Origin: Cladocopium goreaui
Taxonomy: Eukaryota > Sar > Dinophyceae > Suessiales > Symbiodiniaceae
Assembly (NCBI GenBank): GCA_947184155.2
Contig: CAMXCT020001480.1
Coordinates: forward strand, 292,501-356,500
DNA length: 64,000 nt
Reading direction: 5' to 3'
In this document: piece by piece, positions 34,623 through 44,304 of the stretch
Layout: every line of letters begins with the position of its first letter
Numbering within the stretch: position 1 is the stretch's first letter
Translations under genes and position numbers: made by a program
Notes under the pieces: generated by a model
Database searches by the model: none
What the model was told of the DNA's origin: nothing
The model's input: only the letters and a program-made list of their open reading frames with translations

Positions 34623-34671
34623 GAGCCCAATGGCTTCAAGCCCATCCCAGCATACAAGGGCAAGGACACCG
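34623..34671 (+). CDS. Exon, unknown protein
   Basis: Between ACACTGAG|G and ACACCG|GTTAAA. Reads EPNGFKPIPAYKGKDT with G/C-ending codons. Short but clean. Confidence 0.55.
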
Positions 34672-34904
34672 GTTAAACGCGCAGAAGGTGGTTTTTTTAT
34701 GTGGTTTTATGGGATCTCGAAGGATCGCAGGATGTGGGTCAAAATGAAAGACCGTTAAGGGGACCACAGATGTGAGTTAGTCTAGTGACTAGTAGAAAAA
34801 CCATCCATAATTTTGGGGTACCTAATGACTTGACCCATACCCATATATGTATATATTATTATATACAGTAAATGCAATTGATCAATGATTTCTGCGATGT
34901 TCAG

Positions 34905-34985
34905 CAGGATTGTTTGAGATTGCAGCCACAGCCTGACTTCTCTCGGGTGGGACATGATCCCAATGCGGTTCATCATGTCGAATAT
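34905..34985 (+). CDS. Possible exon with a VHH motif
   Basis: Open frame reading QDCLRLQPQPDFSRVGHDPN then AVHHVEYMS. The V-H-H-V-E run is reminiscent of the copper-binding HHM region of copper type II monooxygenases, but this is one short word and no second copper motif was found. Unconfirmed. Confidence 0.35.
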
Positions 34986-35009
34986 ATGTCAGTGTACACA
35001 ACCATATCC

Positions 35010-35135
35010 TACTGTGGATGGTTGCGAAATCCGAATCACCAGTTGATAGGTAGTTTCTTCCATTATTTATAGGGTTTTAACTTTTTTAACCATCCGTTTG
35101 GTGGTTTATCGGATTTCGCAACCATCAACAGTATC
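35010..35135. mobile_element. Family G palindromic element
   Basis: TACTGTGGATGGTTGCGAAA left, ATTTCGCAACCATCAACAGTA right-type arm. Copies also at 48722 and, truncated, 30020. Confidence 0.75.
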
Positions 35136-35423
35136 TGGCATCCCCATATTTCCCCGTGAGTGCCACCATGCATTAGTTGCTTGAAGCGTCCGAATTTCCC
35201 AGCCTTCTTTGTCAGGAAGGCAGCTCAGTCTCTCCCATTCAAGTGGTGGTAGTGCAGCCCAGTAGGCGGCGATGATGGGTCTCCAACTTTTCCCTATGGG
35301 GAGCCCAGTTGGAGCTACAGACTTACCCAACCATAGTGGGATTAAAATTGAAACCTCTCCGAGAAATGCAGAAGCTGCCATGAAAAAAAACACGTTTTTT
35401 TTTTTGCGGAAAGCAAGTGATTC

Positions 35424-35534
35424 TACCCTCTGGTTATTTAACATAGCCATGGAAGCCATGGCCCATAGAAATAGATGGTTTCCCTATGAAAAATGGTGGA
35501 TCTTTCCATGGCTATGTTAGTCATAACCAGATGG
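35424..35534. mobile_element. Family C palindromic element (CTGGTTAT subtype)
   Basis: TACCCTCTGGTTATTTAACA left, TAGTCATAACCAGATGGTA right. Confidence 0.8.
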
Positions 35535-35671
35535 TATATGATGTTTTTTTTCCAATAAACATGTGAAATTTTGAGCAACCAACCATAGTAGGGAAAGCCA
35601 TGTGATTCTATATCCTGTGTCGCATGTATCAACCACAGTCACTAGACTTGGCGGCCACTTGGCCCGCGCAG

Positions 35672-35768
35672 GGAATGCTGGCGGATTGTGTGCACCTTTA
35701 AGTCCGAAGTTTACACCAAAGATCAAGTGGAAAGGCATGGCTGCGGGATTCTTGTGGGGCATGGCAAG
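35672..35768 (+). CDS. Exon, partly hydrophobic
   Basis: After CCCGCGCAG|GG the frame reads NAGGLCAPLSPKFTPKIKWK then GMAAGFLWGMAR. Hydrophobic end preceded by a Lys-rich stretch fits the membrane-protein context. The acceptor could also be the earlier ACCACAG. A minus ORF overlaps. Confidence 0.5.
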
Positions 35769-35958
35769 ATTTTGAAGGGCGTGCTGGTCATATCTGGTTA
35801 TGGTTTGGAAATGTTTGGAATAATATCTGAATAAATATGAGCATATACTAAGTATGACGCGTATTCATGGGCCGTTTTCTTAGTTTTCTTTCTAAGGCTT
35901 CCCAATTGTTACACCATGTTACACCCACATGGATTTTTTGCTGGCTTTCAACATGCAG

Positions 35959-36026
35959 GGGGACTGTCCATCGTCGTCGTTTATTTCTTCCCACCTGTGA
36001 TGGGGATGTTGCAATCTGCACTATTG
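35959..36026 (+). CDS. Exon, transmembrane segment
   Basis: Between ACATGCAG|GG and CTATTG|GTAAAC. Reads GLSIVVVYFFPPVMGMLQSA LL, a clear membrane-spanning stretch. Splice sites are good. Confidence 0.65.
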
Positions 36027-36162
36027 GTAAACCAGACTAAACCATGGTAAACCATATATCATATACATATTTCATTAATCTATATCTAACCATATTCTAA
36101 CCATAGTAACCATACTAAACCATAGTAAACCGGTCCGTAAACCATATTAAACACCTCATTAG

Positions 36163-36281
36163 GGGCTACCATCATCAACCCCCTGGTGGCCTGGTTCAGC
36201 ATTTTCGGCTTGTCGATGGATGCTCATCTGAGCCATGAAGAGAATGCCCCGTTTTACAATCTCATGAAATACTACCCTCTG
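36163..36281 (+). CDS. Exon, transmembrane segment; donor lies in a family C element
   Basis: After CTCATTAG|GG the frame reads ATIINPLVAWFSIFGLSMDA then HLSHEENAPFYNLMKYYPL, hydrophobic then polar. It remains open precisely to CCTCTG|GTAAAC, the first donor-like site of the family C element that follows, with no earlier GT donor in the polar part. Confidence 0.6.
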
Positions 36282-36381
36282 GTAAACTAACAGGTTGCTA
36301 TTGAAAATGGCCATTTAGTTCGTTGATTTACCTATTAAAGGGGTGATTTTCCGTAGTTATGTAAACGTTTATCAGAAAGTA
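36274..36381. mobile_element. Family C palindromic element
   Basis: TACCCTCTGGTAAACTAACA left; right arm decayed (AACGTTTATCAGAAAGTA). Confidence 0.7.
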
Positions 36382-36567
36382 CTATAGTTAGTTGATAGGT
36401 TTCCCCATGGGTGATCATAGTCCCCAATAAACCAGGTAGTTTTTTTTTTTAAAAAAATATAGCAATCAATTAAGCAGGGTATTTTGTTAATGGCTCATCT
36501 AGAAAAATGAAGTCTCAGGGCTTGGTGGTTTAGAAAATCCATCCCAGTTGGCATCGTGATCCCTATT

Positions 36568-36737
36568 GACGTGTATGTAATGTAATGTAATGTAATGTGA
36601 TGTAATGTGATGTGATGTATTTGTAATGTAATGTAATGTGATGTAATGTGATGTAATGTAATGTAATGTATGTGTAATGTAATGTAATGTAATGTAATGT
36701 AATGTAATGTAATGTAATGTAATGTAATGTAATGTAT
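36568..36737. repeat. (TGTAA)n pentanucleotide array
   Basis: About 30 copies of ATGTA/TGTAA with a few TGTGA variants. The reverse-strand ITLHY frame is a repeat artefact. Confidence 0.95.
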
Positions 36738-36876
36738 GTATGAAGTATACATATTATATATATATGAATATAATTATGTAGATTAATATATATATATATA
36801 TGAATTGTATAAGGGGTGGGAGGGGCGAAGTCACCAACTTTCTATAAGCTTCGCGGCTTCGTGCATAAAAGTGCAG

Positions 36877-36981
36877 GTTCGTTGGATATCTGGAGGAATC
36901 TTTGCGATGCTTGCGCCTCTGCCACAGATCTGGATGTGGCAATGGCTGATCATGGCTGATCTCTGTGTTCTACGATTCCAA
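36877..36981 (+). CDS. Exon, membrane-like segment
   Basis: 105 nt between AAAGTGCAG| and TTCCAA|GTCACT. Reads VRWISGGIFAMLAPLPQIWM then WQWLIMADLCVLRFQ, in phase. Two hydrophobic stretches separated by a proline. Trp/Met-rich. Confidence 0.6.
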
Positions 36982-37282
36982 GTCACTGTGGTAAATTCAA
37001 TAGACCATGCCGCATTTATGATTTTTGTTACCATTCGGAGAAACAGTGTGCCCTATAGGGGTTGGCTTTCTAAGTTGGGTTTACAGTTTACCGTATTACC
37101 ATATTATGAAAATATTTGCTAATGTGGCTAGTTGTGCCTTGTGGCTGCTATTAACAAAGTATCTCAAACTTTGTAATCAAGAATACCATCTGGTTATTTA
37201 ACATAGCCATGGAAGCCATGGCCCATTTATAGATGGTTTACCTATTAATCGCATGGTGGATCTTTCTATGGCGAACTGTTAG

Positions 37283-37331
37283 TCATGATGGCAATCGCCC
37301 GACATTTGTCGGAATTAGCGCCAAAAAACCA
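37283..37331 (+). CDS. Possible exon abutting a decayed family C element
   Basis: After CTGTTAG|TC the frame reads MMAIARHLSELAPKNQ. The acceptor lies in the 3' arm of a decayed family C element (37184-37290). End uncertain (GTATGG at 37332). Confidence 0.4.
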
Positions 37332-37357
37332 AACGTATGGACCCCAAAATGGAATCA

Positions 37358-37458
37358 ACATTACCCATATGCTCCATGTATGGTATATTTACATACAAAA
37401 CTTGGTGATTTTTAGGGTAAATGTTGGTAAATATTCCAGCACCATGGATCCTATGGGT
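37358..37458. mobile_element. Family D palindromic element
   Basis: ACCCATATGCTCCATGTATG left, CACCATGGATCCTATGGG right; the next exon starts 3-4 nt past its end. Confidence 0.75.
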
Positions 37459-37461
37459 TAG

Positions 37462-37546
37462 GAAAGAAATCTTCCGATTGGAATCTGCCAACTGAAACAT
37501 GTTCAAAAGCACATTGGCGTTGATGTTTGGAAAGGATGCCAAACTG
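37462..37546 (+). CDS. Exon, unknown protein
   Basis: Between TGGGTTAG|G and AAACTG|GTTTGC. Reads ERNLPIGICQLKHVQKHIGV DVWKGCQT. A minus-strand frame is also open. The acceptor sits immediately after a family D terminus. Confidence 0.45.
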
Positions 37547-38231
37547 GTTTGCGGAGGATTACATAATCTACTATGGTTTCTGTGTCAACCAACAAGTAAA
37601 AGGAATAGGGAAAGTGAATTGAGAACTGTTCAAATTTCTTGGGTTGATTTTAGGTATTAAATTATGGTGATATCGACATTTATTTCATGGGGAGTGCAAA
37701 ATATTGATCTTAATCCACCCAGCATTTACACACCGTATACCATGGGCAATTTCACCAACCAGTCATTAATTTGTCGTTTTTTCCCTTTTGAGTATGGGAC
37801 AAGTTAACTTTGGAACCCAAGTTGGTATCCTAAGTTGGGTTTTATCGGTTTTACCACAAGTCATTCTTGGTTGGTTTAATTCCCACAGTGATGTCCATGG
37901 CTATTAGAGTTATACCGTTATACCTGATTATAACTGGGATTATGTAGTTATAACTTGTATTTCGGGCCATAACTGCATTTTTGCTGGTTTCATTGCCATG
38001 GTGTTTCTTGTTGAATTTCACATTTCTGTTGATCCCTAATTTTTATGGTGATTTTGTTGATCTCATGTTATGTGAATCGACTAGATGGGTAGAAACTAAT
38101 CCTTTAGTGGCGGTATCCATGGGATTACGTTCACCAAGAATTGTTCCATTTGTTTTGCGCAAGATTGGCCATTGTTATGGGTATTTTTGACAATGCTTAC
38201 ATCATTGTTACTAATGCCAGTTTTTTTGCAG

Positions 38232-38350
38232 ACAGATTCATCCTCCCATTTTTTGCATCAGGATCGAAGCTCCGTTGAGCCCGACACTGTGAGATGGACT
38301 TCACAGAGGACGATGATGATGTGGTGGCTGATTGAAATCGGGAGAATCGG
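38232..38350 (+). CDS. Exon, unknown protein
   Basis: After TTTTTTTGCAG| the frame reads TDSSSHFLHQDRSSVEPDTV then RWTSQRTMMMWWLIEIGRIG. An overlapping frame gives an acidic MDFTEDDDDVVAD tail before TGA, which could be a true C-terminus. Unresolved. Confidence 0.4.
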
Positions 38351-38731
38351 GAAGTACACGCCTTGGGGCCCCCGTTTTTTTCGCGTTCACTTGGTGCAAC
38401 TTCGATATCTAATATAACTATAGGCTTTATGATGCATAACATGCACGAGTCTTTATTGATGTGTTTCTTTTAATTAGTACGTTTCGTTTCTTGATATCAA
38501 GGTGGATGACTGGCGACGTTGAATCCCCAAGGATTGAAAAAACGGGTACCCGGTGACATCCGGTGACATCCGGTTTTCATATCGTGGAGATATCATGCGA
38601 CTTGGCCTTTTCTGAATATCTCAATGTGACGCAGAGTTTTTTTTGATTCCGAATAGGGTCTTTTGAGTGTTTCTAGCGAGATTGCGTAAGCTCCTGTAAA
38701 GTAACGTAGATTTGGAAAAGCACAACTTTCT

Positions 38732-38832
38732 ATGGTGGTTTGGAACATGTTTTATATGTTTGCATTCAGTTGAGAATGTCATGATCCCAATTGACTCATA
38801 TTTTTCAGAGAGGTAGGTCAACCACCAACCAG
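38732..38832. mobile_element. Family A palindromic element (decayed left end)
   Basis: GGTGGTTTGGAAC left, CAACCACCAACCAG right. Confidence 0.65.
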
Positions 38833-38982
38833 ACAATGTTCTACAAGATAAATCATCTATAAATGGACCATACCACATCTATGTTAGTTTACCCCAAGCG
38901 AATCAGACATGAGATGATGATTGACATCGCCTTTGAGTAGCCCTTTCCAGGCAAGGGTGAATTCCTCATGTTTTTTTTTTAG

Positions 38983-39033
38983 GCCCTGGCTGCCATTTTT
39001 ACCATCAAGTCATGGCCATCTGGCTTTCCCACA
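38983..39033 (+). CDS. Exon, unknown
   Basis: After TTTTTTTTAG|; reads ALAAIFTIKSWPSGFPT before TAA. Could be a terminal exon or overrun a donor. Short. Confidence 0.4.
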
Positions 39034-39172
39034 TAAAAAACACTGGTTTTGGTGGATCAAAGCAACTAACTGTTTGCTGGACCAACTACCACCTGAGTCA
39101 AGCAACATGTCAGATCCGTCCTGTGACAGTCCGACGTGACGTGGCGACGTGTTCAGTCCCTTTGGCTTCCAG

Positions 39173-39236
39173 GTAGCAGAGGACGATCCAAAACCAAATT
39201 CAAAAGACCGTATGGCTTCGGGGGCGTTCAATGGAG
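39173..39236 (+). CDS. Exon upstream of a family E intron
   Basis: Between GGCTTCCAG| and AATGGAG|GTTGCC. Reads VAEDDPKPNSKDRMASGAFN G plus one base. The intron that follows is 125 nt and is almost exactly one family E element. Joins in phase to 39362. Confidence 0.6.
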
Positions 39237-39361
39237 GTTGCCTAAGTCATGGGGGTAGCCCTAGTTATATCCATTTTATATCATGGTATTTTCCATTATA
39301 AACCATCCAGCTATGAGGGTACCCCCATGACTATGGAAACCCCCAATCAAAGGACTTTGAG
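39237..39361. mobile_element. Family E element acting as a complete intron
   Basis: GGTTGCCTAAGTCATGGGGG left is mirrored by GGGTACCCCCATGACTATGG right (element about 39236-39347). The donor GTTGCC lies in the left arm, and the acceptor TTTGAG lies 14 nt beyond the right arm. Confidence 0.7.
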
Positions 39362-39441
39362 GATGCAGAAACTTCGGTATCTTCGGTAGAGTGTGCCTGG
39401 AGCGGAAGGGAAGCTGCTTAGATCATAGTTTTGAGAATTGA
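39362..39441 (+). CDS. Exon downstream of a family E intron
   Basis: Joined to 39173-39236 it reads CRNFGIFGRVCLERKGSCLD HS with G/C-ending codons; the frame stops at TGA 39439-39441, so the exon is terminal or ends earlier. An unjoined frame (DAETSVSSVECAWSGREAA) is also open but has poorer codon composition. Confidence 0.5.
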
Positions 39442-39675
39442 CAAACCCAGAGAAGGACAACTTTCACAGGAAGATCTGTCATATTTGCCAAGTTGCCGAC
39501 TTTCAACCAAAATAGATATGTATACTGTATACATAAGTAAGTTATATATGTCCATATATGTCTATATTATGTATATCTACTTTGGTAAAATATTAATGTT
39601 TGTGGTCCAAATATAGTATAAATATAGTCAAGATATAGTGTATATATACAGTGTATATAATACGTATATATATAC

Positions 39676-39707
<32 letters not shown>

Positions 39708-39839
39708 GTCCACATACACATACTTATATATATATACTAATATTTATGTAGTATATACAAGGTGGTATCCCCCCAGTTAATAAGTTGGTTTATAAACCCA
39801 ATTATTTGCAACAACTTAGCTAACTAGCGGGCCCCACCA

Positions 39840-39962
39840 ATGGCCTTCCTGGGTTTGTTGCATTCCATTTGTCGCCTGCGGGCGATCGAAACGATTGGCA
39901 GGGATCGTGGGGGTCTAACTGTTCCATTCGAAGTGAATCTGATGTACTGTGCTAACCGGGAA
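39840..39962 (+). CDS. Exon abutting a truncated family B element
   Basis: Reads MAFLGLLHSICRLRAIETIG then RDRGGLTVPFEVNLMYCANR E, ending GGGAA|GTATAG. It follows a family B remnant (39759-39838) without a gap; the acceptor may be CTAACTAG within that remnant. The ATG may or may not be a start. Confidence 0.5.
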
Positions 39963-40640
39963 GTATAGTATAATAGATTAACAAGATCATTAGTGTATAA
40001 AATCGTACCATCATATAGTATAATTTATTACTGTACTATATCTAATAGAGATATTATAGTCATGTAGTACTGTGGGAACTAATAGATGATATAGTTACAA
40101 TAGATTAGATTATACCGTTATAATGGATAATGTAGTTATAGATAATACAGTTACAATAGATGGTTACCATGTATATATATATATATATGCATATACACAC
40201 ATGTGTATTATATATTATTCCTAAACTGATAGTAAATAGTTATAGCTGTGATATAGACTCTGACAAATCCGGAATTTGGATTTAACCCATGAAAATGGGG
40301 AAATCGGAGTTAGACATAAACAACGAGGATTTTTGCTACAACAAACATGGATTGAACGCACATCTATTTTTTGAAGGAGAGAATATCATTGGTGACAGAG
40401 ACAACAGAATAGTATAGATGTAGGACAACATGTGCAATCCAAAAATGGAATGGTCTACTGAGACAAAATGACCAAAATTTTGCTAGTATGTCTTCCATTT
40501 CGGCCCATACAGATGTGTATATATGTATATATACAATATAATTTGATACATGCTATTTAATATTAGATATGTATATATATATATATTTATATATATACTA
40601 TGTATATACATATACTACGTAGAAGACTTGGAAGATTTGA
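39963..40640. other. AT-rich stretch with TA microsatellites
   Basis: No coding signal. Ends in TATATATA and GTATATAC runs that form the left flank of the retrotransposon. Confidence 0.7.
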
Positions 40641-41042
40641 GTTTGCTGTCAACCCTGGAGTTTCATAAACCCCGTTGGCATCCTCCTGACACCATGGAGT
40701 AGTATTGTGAAAACAGAACGGAGCAGCGACCAGGAAAAAACACCCTTGAGGTGGAAAAAAACCTGGCCGATGCCCAAAACCAGAGCCACTCATGGACCCA
40801 GGCCCCGCTGCACAAACCCCAGAGGCCAAGAGAAGAAAAATTAAGAGGCATGCAGGCCAAATGCCCGACACAGCTTGGCCGAGTCAGGGCCAGCCAAAGA
40901 TGGTCGGAAAAAGCAAGGATGCCTCTCACTGCCTCAGCAAAAAGCGGCCCGCACGCAAGGGTCGAAGACAACGAAGACCAGAAGAGATCGACGTGGCCAT
41001 CCCAGCCGGAGTCCGGCAAGCCATCCGCACAACGACCAAAGC

Positions 41043-42330
41043 TCAAGCAACGAGCTCAGCACGGCGCCGCAGAGCAGCACGGCCCCTCCAGCTACGCACC
41101 AGCACGCAGGTTTCCTGCAACAAGGTGGGCCCGCCTGCGCCGCCTCCAGCAGCGCGGCTGATGTGAGCCAAGGCTTGGGCCGCCTCCGGCGCCCAAGCGC
41201 CCGTGGTTTCAATCACCATGGGGAGGAAGGTCACGTGCTGGGCTGCGCATGCATCAGCTGTGTCCAGGTGCCGGCGCTTGTAAGCACCATATGCCTCCGC
41301 AGCAGAAGTGTTTCCTGAACCACCAAGGGCGTCCAACCGCTGGGGTGCCGTGACGGCAAAGTCAAGTGCAGTTGGGCGTCCAAGGAAGGACGGGAGAAAC
41401 ACATCCGCAGGGCGGCGTCGGGCACTGGCCGCATCATCAGGTCGTTGTGGGAGAAGCAGGCCAGCCTTCTCACGCTCAGGGCGAAGACATCCTCGTTCGG
41501 CCCAACTGTGAACCAGGTCACGAAGGGCGTTGTGGCGAAGTGTACGCTCCCCACCAGCCATGCACATGCCAGCATGGTACCCATGCGTGTCCAGAATGGC
41601 ATCGCATTTGGGGCACCATGTGTCGGCAGCAGCTTCTGCAATGCCCAGACGGACCCGGATCTCAGCCACGAACACCGCTGGCTCCATGCGTGTGCGGCCG
41701 GACGGCGCACAGGTCAGAAAGGCCCGAGCACCAGGCGTTGCCTCCGACAACAACGTGGCTTTGCCAACAGCGGAAGTTGCGTGGAGTTGGGCCTGCCACC
41801 CAGCACCATCTATTCTGCGGCTGAGGTCCTTCTGCGTGAGCCCCAAGGCAGCGGCGGCAGTGAGCTGCTGAGTTGGGTCCAGGCAAGCGTTGAGTGCCGA
41901 CAAAGCGGCGGCCACATCTCCAGAATGGTCTAACCAGTAGCCGCCATCAAGCTCACCACAGAGTCGGGCACAAGCGCCAACTGAGGCAAGGTAGGCACCT
42001 GGCGCATGGACCTTAGTGGAGCGGAGCCCCAGGCCGGCTTGGCCCAAGCCACGGCTTGCTTGTTGCCACGCAGAAGCCTCAACATGCAGACCAGTGAAGG
42101 AGCTGAAACATTCTTGCACCAGGTAGTCAAACTGTTCCAATGCAGTCTCGTGCCCAGCGGGTGGGCAGCACCGCATGGTATGCACGAGCCTCGCGTAACC
42201 AGCGGAAGCTCGCAGCAGCCGAAGGGCAACCTGTGGATCTTCAAGTGCACCAATGGCTTCCAAAAGTTTGCGGGCACCCTCAACTCGACCAGTGGCATGC
42301 CTTTGCAAATACTCGGGCCCACAATGCCAG
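41043..42330 (-). CDS. Retrotransposon C-terminal part: CCHC knuckle and RLE endonuclease
   Basis: Second open frame of the element (421 residues from the first internal start-like codon at 42308; the frame itself opens slightly upstream). It begins in the region downstream of the RT thumb. A C-x2-C-x9-H-x3-C knuckle (residues 232-249) is followed by RRPADVFLPSFLGRPTALDF (residues 298-317), whose two aspartates fit the PD-(D/E)xK nuclease core that nicks target DNA in RLE elements. It is offset by one base from the upstream frame, so the element is probably not able to make a full protein unless ribosomes shift. Ends at TGA 41043-41045. Confidence 0.85.
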
Positions 42331-44149
42331 CCCCGAGAAATTCAAAGTCACGGAGAATGCGATTGTTGCCATCGGAAGTGCTCACAAGTTGGGATGGTAG
42401 CTTGGCCGCAATGGCCGCGGCAGACGTCATGCCCACAGCGATGGCCTCACTCTTGCCCAAGTTCAACACTAAGCCAACTCGACCAGCAGCCTGCTGAAGT
42501 TGAGACAGGGCAGCTGTCACCGCATCAATGGGCCCAGCCAGCACCCCATCGTCCAAGTAGAACACCGAAAAGTCCAAGGCGGTGGTCCGAAGCGCTGCAG
42601 CCAGGGGATGGAGAGCAGCCGCAAAGAGCAAGGGTCCCAAGGGATCCCCTTGCTGGACTCCGCTGTTGGACTGGAGGACCGTGTCTCCGAACTGGAGGTT
42701 GGTGGCGTGCTGGTAGCACCGCGTGCTCCAGCGGGCCAGAGCGGGAAACTTGTCCCGGGCCTGTTGTAAGACCACATCACGGCTGACAGTGTTGAAGGCG
42801 TTCTGGAAATCAACCTTCACCACGACCGAGTCGTGCGAAGCGGCATGGCGGCTGACCCAAGCTCGCAGGCCATGGACCGCAGCTTCAGCTCCGCCCGGCA
42901 CTGCAACACCTGCTTGGGCAGGCCAGAAGTGGTCCCGGGCCTCAGGCCGCACCGCTTGCATGAGGCATTTGCCGGTCAGGCGGCGAAGAAGCTCGCCTAC
43001 CGCTATTGGGCGGATACCGCCAGACGGCTTGGGCAAAGCCACCAGCCCCGCACCAGCGAGCAGTGGAGCAATGCTTGGACAAGCCCGCCCTTGGGCCAGG
43101 AGGTTCACAACCGCGGCAAGCTGGTCCAGGAGCCCGACGCCATGCCCCACAGCATCCAAGACGTGCTGCACGCGGAGGCCACTAGGCCCCGGCGCCGTGT
43201 CTGAAGGGAAGCGGCGAAGGGCTTGCGTCACCGCATCGACATCGAACCCGGGCGCCAACGGCAAGCTCTCCAACGCAGGGACGACTGGTGCTGCAGATGT
43301 GGGGTGGAGGGCGCGCAGGGCTGCAACTGTTGCCTGGGAGTGGTCGCAGAGACCGTGCGAAAGCAAGGCTGTGCAGGCCTTCTTGTCGAAGCCTTCTCTG
43401 GCAAGGCCGGTGGCGAAGTCCCGCTTCTGCTCCGCCGTCATGTCACGGCCATGGGGCCGCTGCGGCTGAGGCCGACTGGCCCACAAAGAGGCCCGCTCGC
43501 CATCATTCCAACGCTTGAGGCGTTCGATGGTGAAGGCGGCTGCGGTGCGCTGATGTTTCCGGCCACCCCGGCGGGGGCTGCATAGCACACATTTGGGCAG
43601 CATAAGTAAATGAACCCAAGCGGCCTCATCGTTGTATTCAGCCACCGCCGCACATGCCCGAGTCAGTGCTTGCCCCCAAGCATAGCGGGCGCTAGGGGGA
43701 ACATGCCGCAGAGTTGGCGTGTAGCTGCACTGGATCTCGGCTAAGGACGGAAGAGGGCCATCAGTGTCCCTGGGGCCGCTCCCGACCGCACCGCCCACAG
43801 CCCGAGCAGCAGGCCTGCACGTGGGATGGATGCCGAAGCGAGTGGACACAGACAACCCGCACACCAAGCACTGCTGCAAAGAGCGATCTTGAAGCCAAGC
43901 CGAAGGAACCTGACCACTGAGCGAGCCCGCCAAATGAGCATCTACATGTGCTCGCAGGGTGCTGTCGGAGGTCCACCCACGGGCGGAGTTAGCATCCGCA
44001 CAAGGGCAACCGCCCACCGGGCAGAAGAGCCGCCTAGGAGCAGCAGGACTGCCGGGGTCGACCTCCATCGCATCAGCCCCTCCAGCGCCTTCCGGCGGCC
44101 GCCGCCGGGGGCGCTCCCCACCAACGGGAGTGCCCGGAGCAGGGACCAT
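41930..44149 (-). CDS. Retrotransposon N-terminal part: zinc fingers and reverse transcriptase
   Basis: 739-residue frame starting at ATG 44149. Residues 43-72 form a C2H2 finger (C-x4-C ... H-x3-H) and 94-111 a C-x2-C-x10-H-x2-C unit, as in the DNA-binding N-terminus of R2-like proteins. RT motifs follow in order: GPSGLR (321-326), LPKPSGGIRPI (372-382), VKVDFQNAFN (444-453), QQGDPLGPLLF (499-509) and the catalytic YLDD (531-534). The last 130 or so residues, after GAGIVG, are out of frame with family expectation; the proper continuation is in the other frame from about 42,330. Confidence 0.92.
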   Translation of the reverse strand: MVPAPGTPVGGERPRRRPPEGAGGADAMEVDPGSPAAPRRLFCPVGGCPCADANSARGWTSDSTLRAHVDAHLAGSLSGQVPSAWLQDRSLQQCLVCGLSVSTRFGIHPTCRPAARAVGGAVGSGPRDTDGPLPSLAEIQCSYTPTLRHVPPSARYAWGQALTRACAAVAEYNDEAAWVHLLMLPKCVLCSPRRGGRKHQRTAAAFTIERLKRWNDGERASLWASRPQPQRPHGRDMTAEQKRDFATGLAREGFDKKACTALLSHGLCDHSQATVAALRALHPTSAAPVVPALESLPLAPGFDVDAVTQALRRFPSDTAPGPSGLRVQHVLDAVGHGVGLLDQLAAVVNLLAQGRACPSIAPLLAGAGLVALPKPSGGIRPIAVGELLRRLTGKCLMQAVRPEARDHFWPAQAGVAVPGGAEAAVHGLRAWVSRHAASHDSVVVKVDFQNAFNTVSRDVVLQQARDKFPALARWSTRCYQHATNLQFGDTVLQSNSGVQQGDPLGPLLFAAALHPLAAALRTTALDFSVFYLDDGVLAGPIDAVTAALSQLQQAAGRVGLVLNLGKSEAIAVGMTSAAAIAAKLPSQLVSTSDGNNRILRDFEFLGAGIVGPSICKGMPLVELRVPANFWKPLVHLKIHRLPFGCCELPLVTRGSCIPCGAAHPLGTRLHWNSLTTWCKNVSAPSLVCMLRLLRGNKQAVAWAKPAWGSAPLRSMRQVPTLPQLALVPDSVVSLMAATG

Positions 44150-44159
44150 GGCTCAACAG

Positions 44160-44216
44160 ATATGTATATATATATATATTATATATAAGTATATATTTAT
44201 ATATATATATATACAC
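44160..44216. repeat. TA/GTAT simple repeat at the element's 5' edge
   Basis: TATGTATATATATATATATT and similar; matches in kind the repeat at 40,500-40,620 on the other side. Confidence 0.85.
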
Positions 44217-44304
44217 GTGAATAGATATCATAAAATTAACCACATATATGCCTATCCGTCTTAGTTTCAAAGTTTCATTGCAATGCTTTGATTCGAGACC
44301 TCAG

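Larger units (their letters stand above)
40640..44160 (-). mobile_element. Non-LTR retrotransposon with restriction-like endonuclease
   Basis: A 3.5-kb GC-rich block in AT-rich surroundings, read on the minus strand. From its 5' side (right): zinc fingers, reverse transcriptase, CCHC knuckle and a PD-(D/E)xK-type endonuclease, the order seen in R2/R4-like (RLE) elements. No LTRs or integrase are seen. Both edges fall directly into TA/GTAT simple repeats, so the exact target duplication cannot be defined. The region 40640-41042 is the 3' untranslated part. The coding frame is broken once near 42,310. Confidence 0.9.

Noticed and set aside
36495..36752. Minus-strand HYITLHYITL protein
   Set aside because: Translation of a pentanucleotide array.
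40663..41318. Several overlapping ORFs on both strands (up to 147 residues) in the left part of the retrotransposon
   Set aside because: They are shadows of the GC-rich element or its 3' untranslated part; none shows a domain and the element's own frame explains 41043 onward.
42253..43585. Plus-strand ORFs of 120-248 residues opposite the reverse transcriptase
   Set aside because: Antisense shadows caused by high G/C third positions; the minus frame carries all RT motifs in order.
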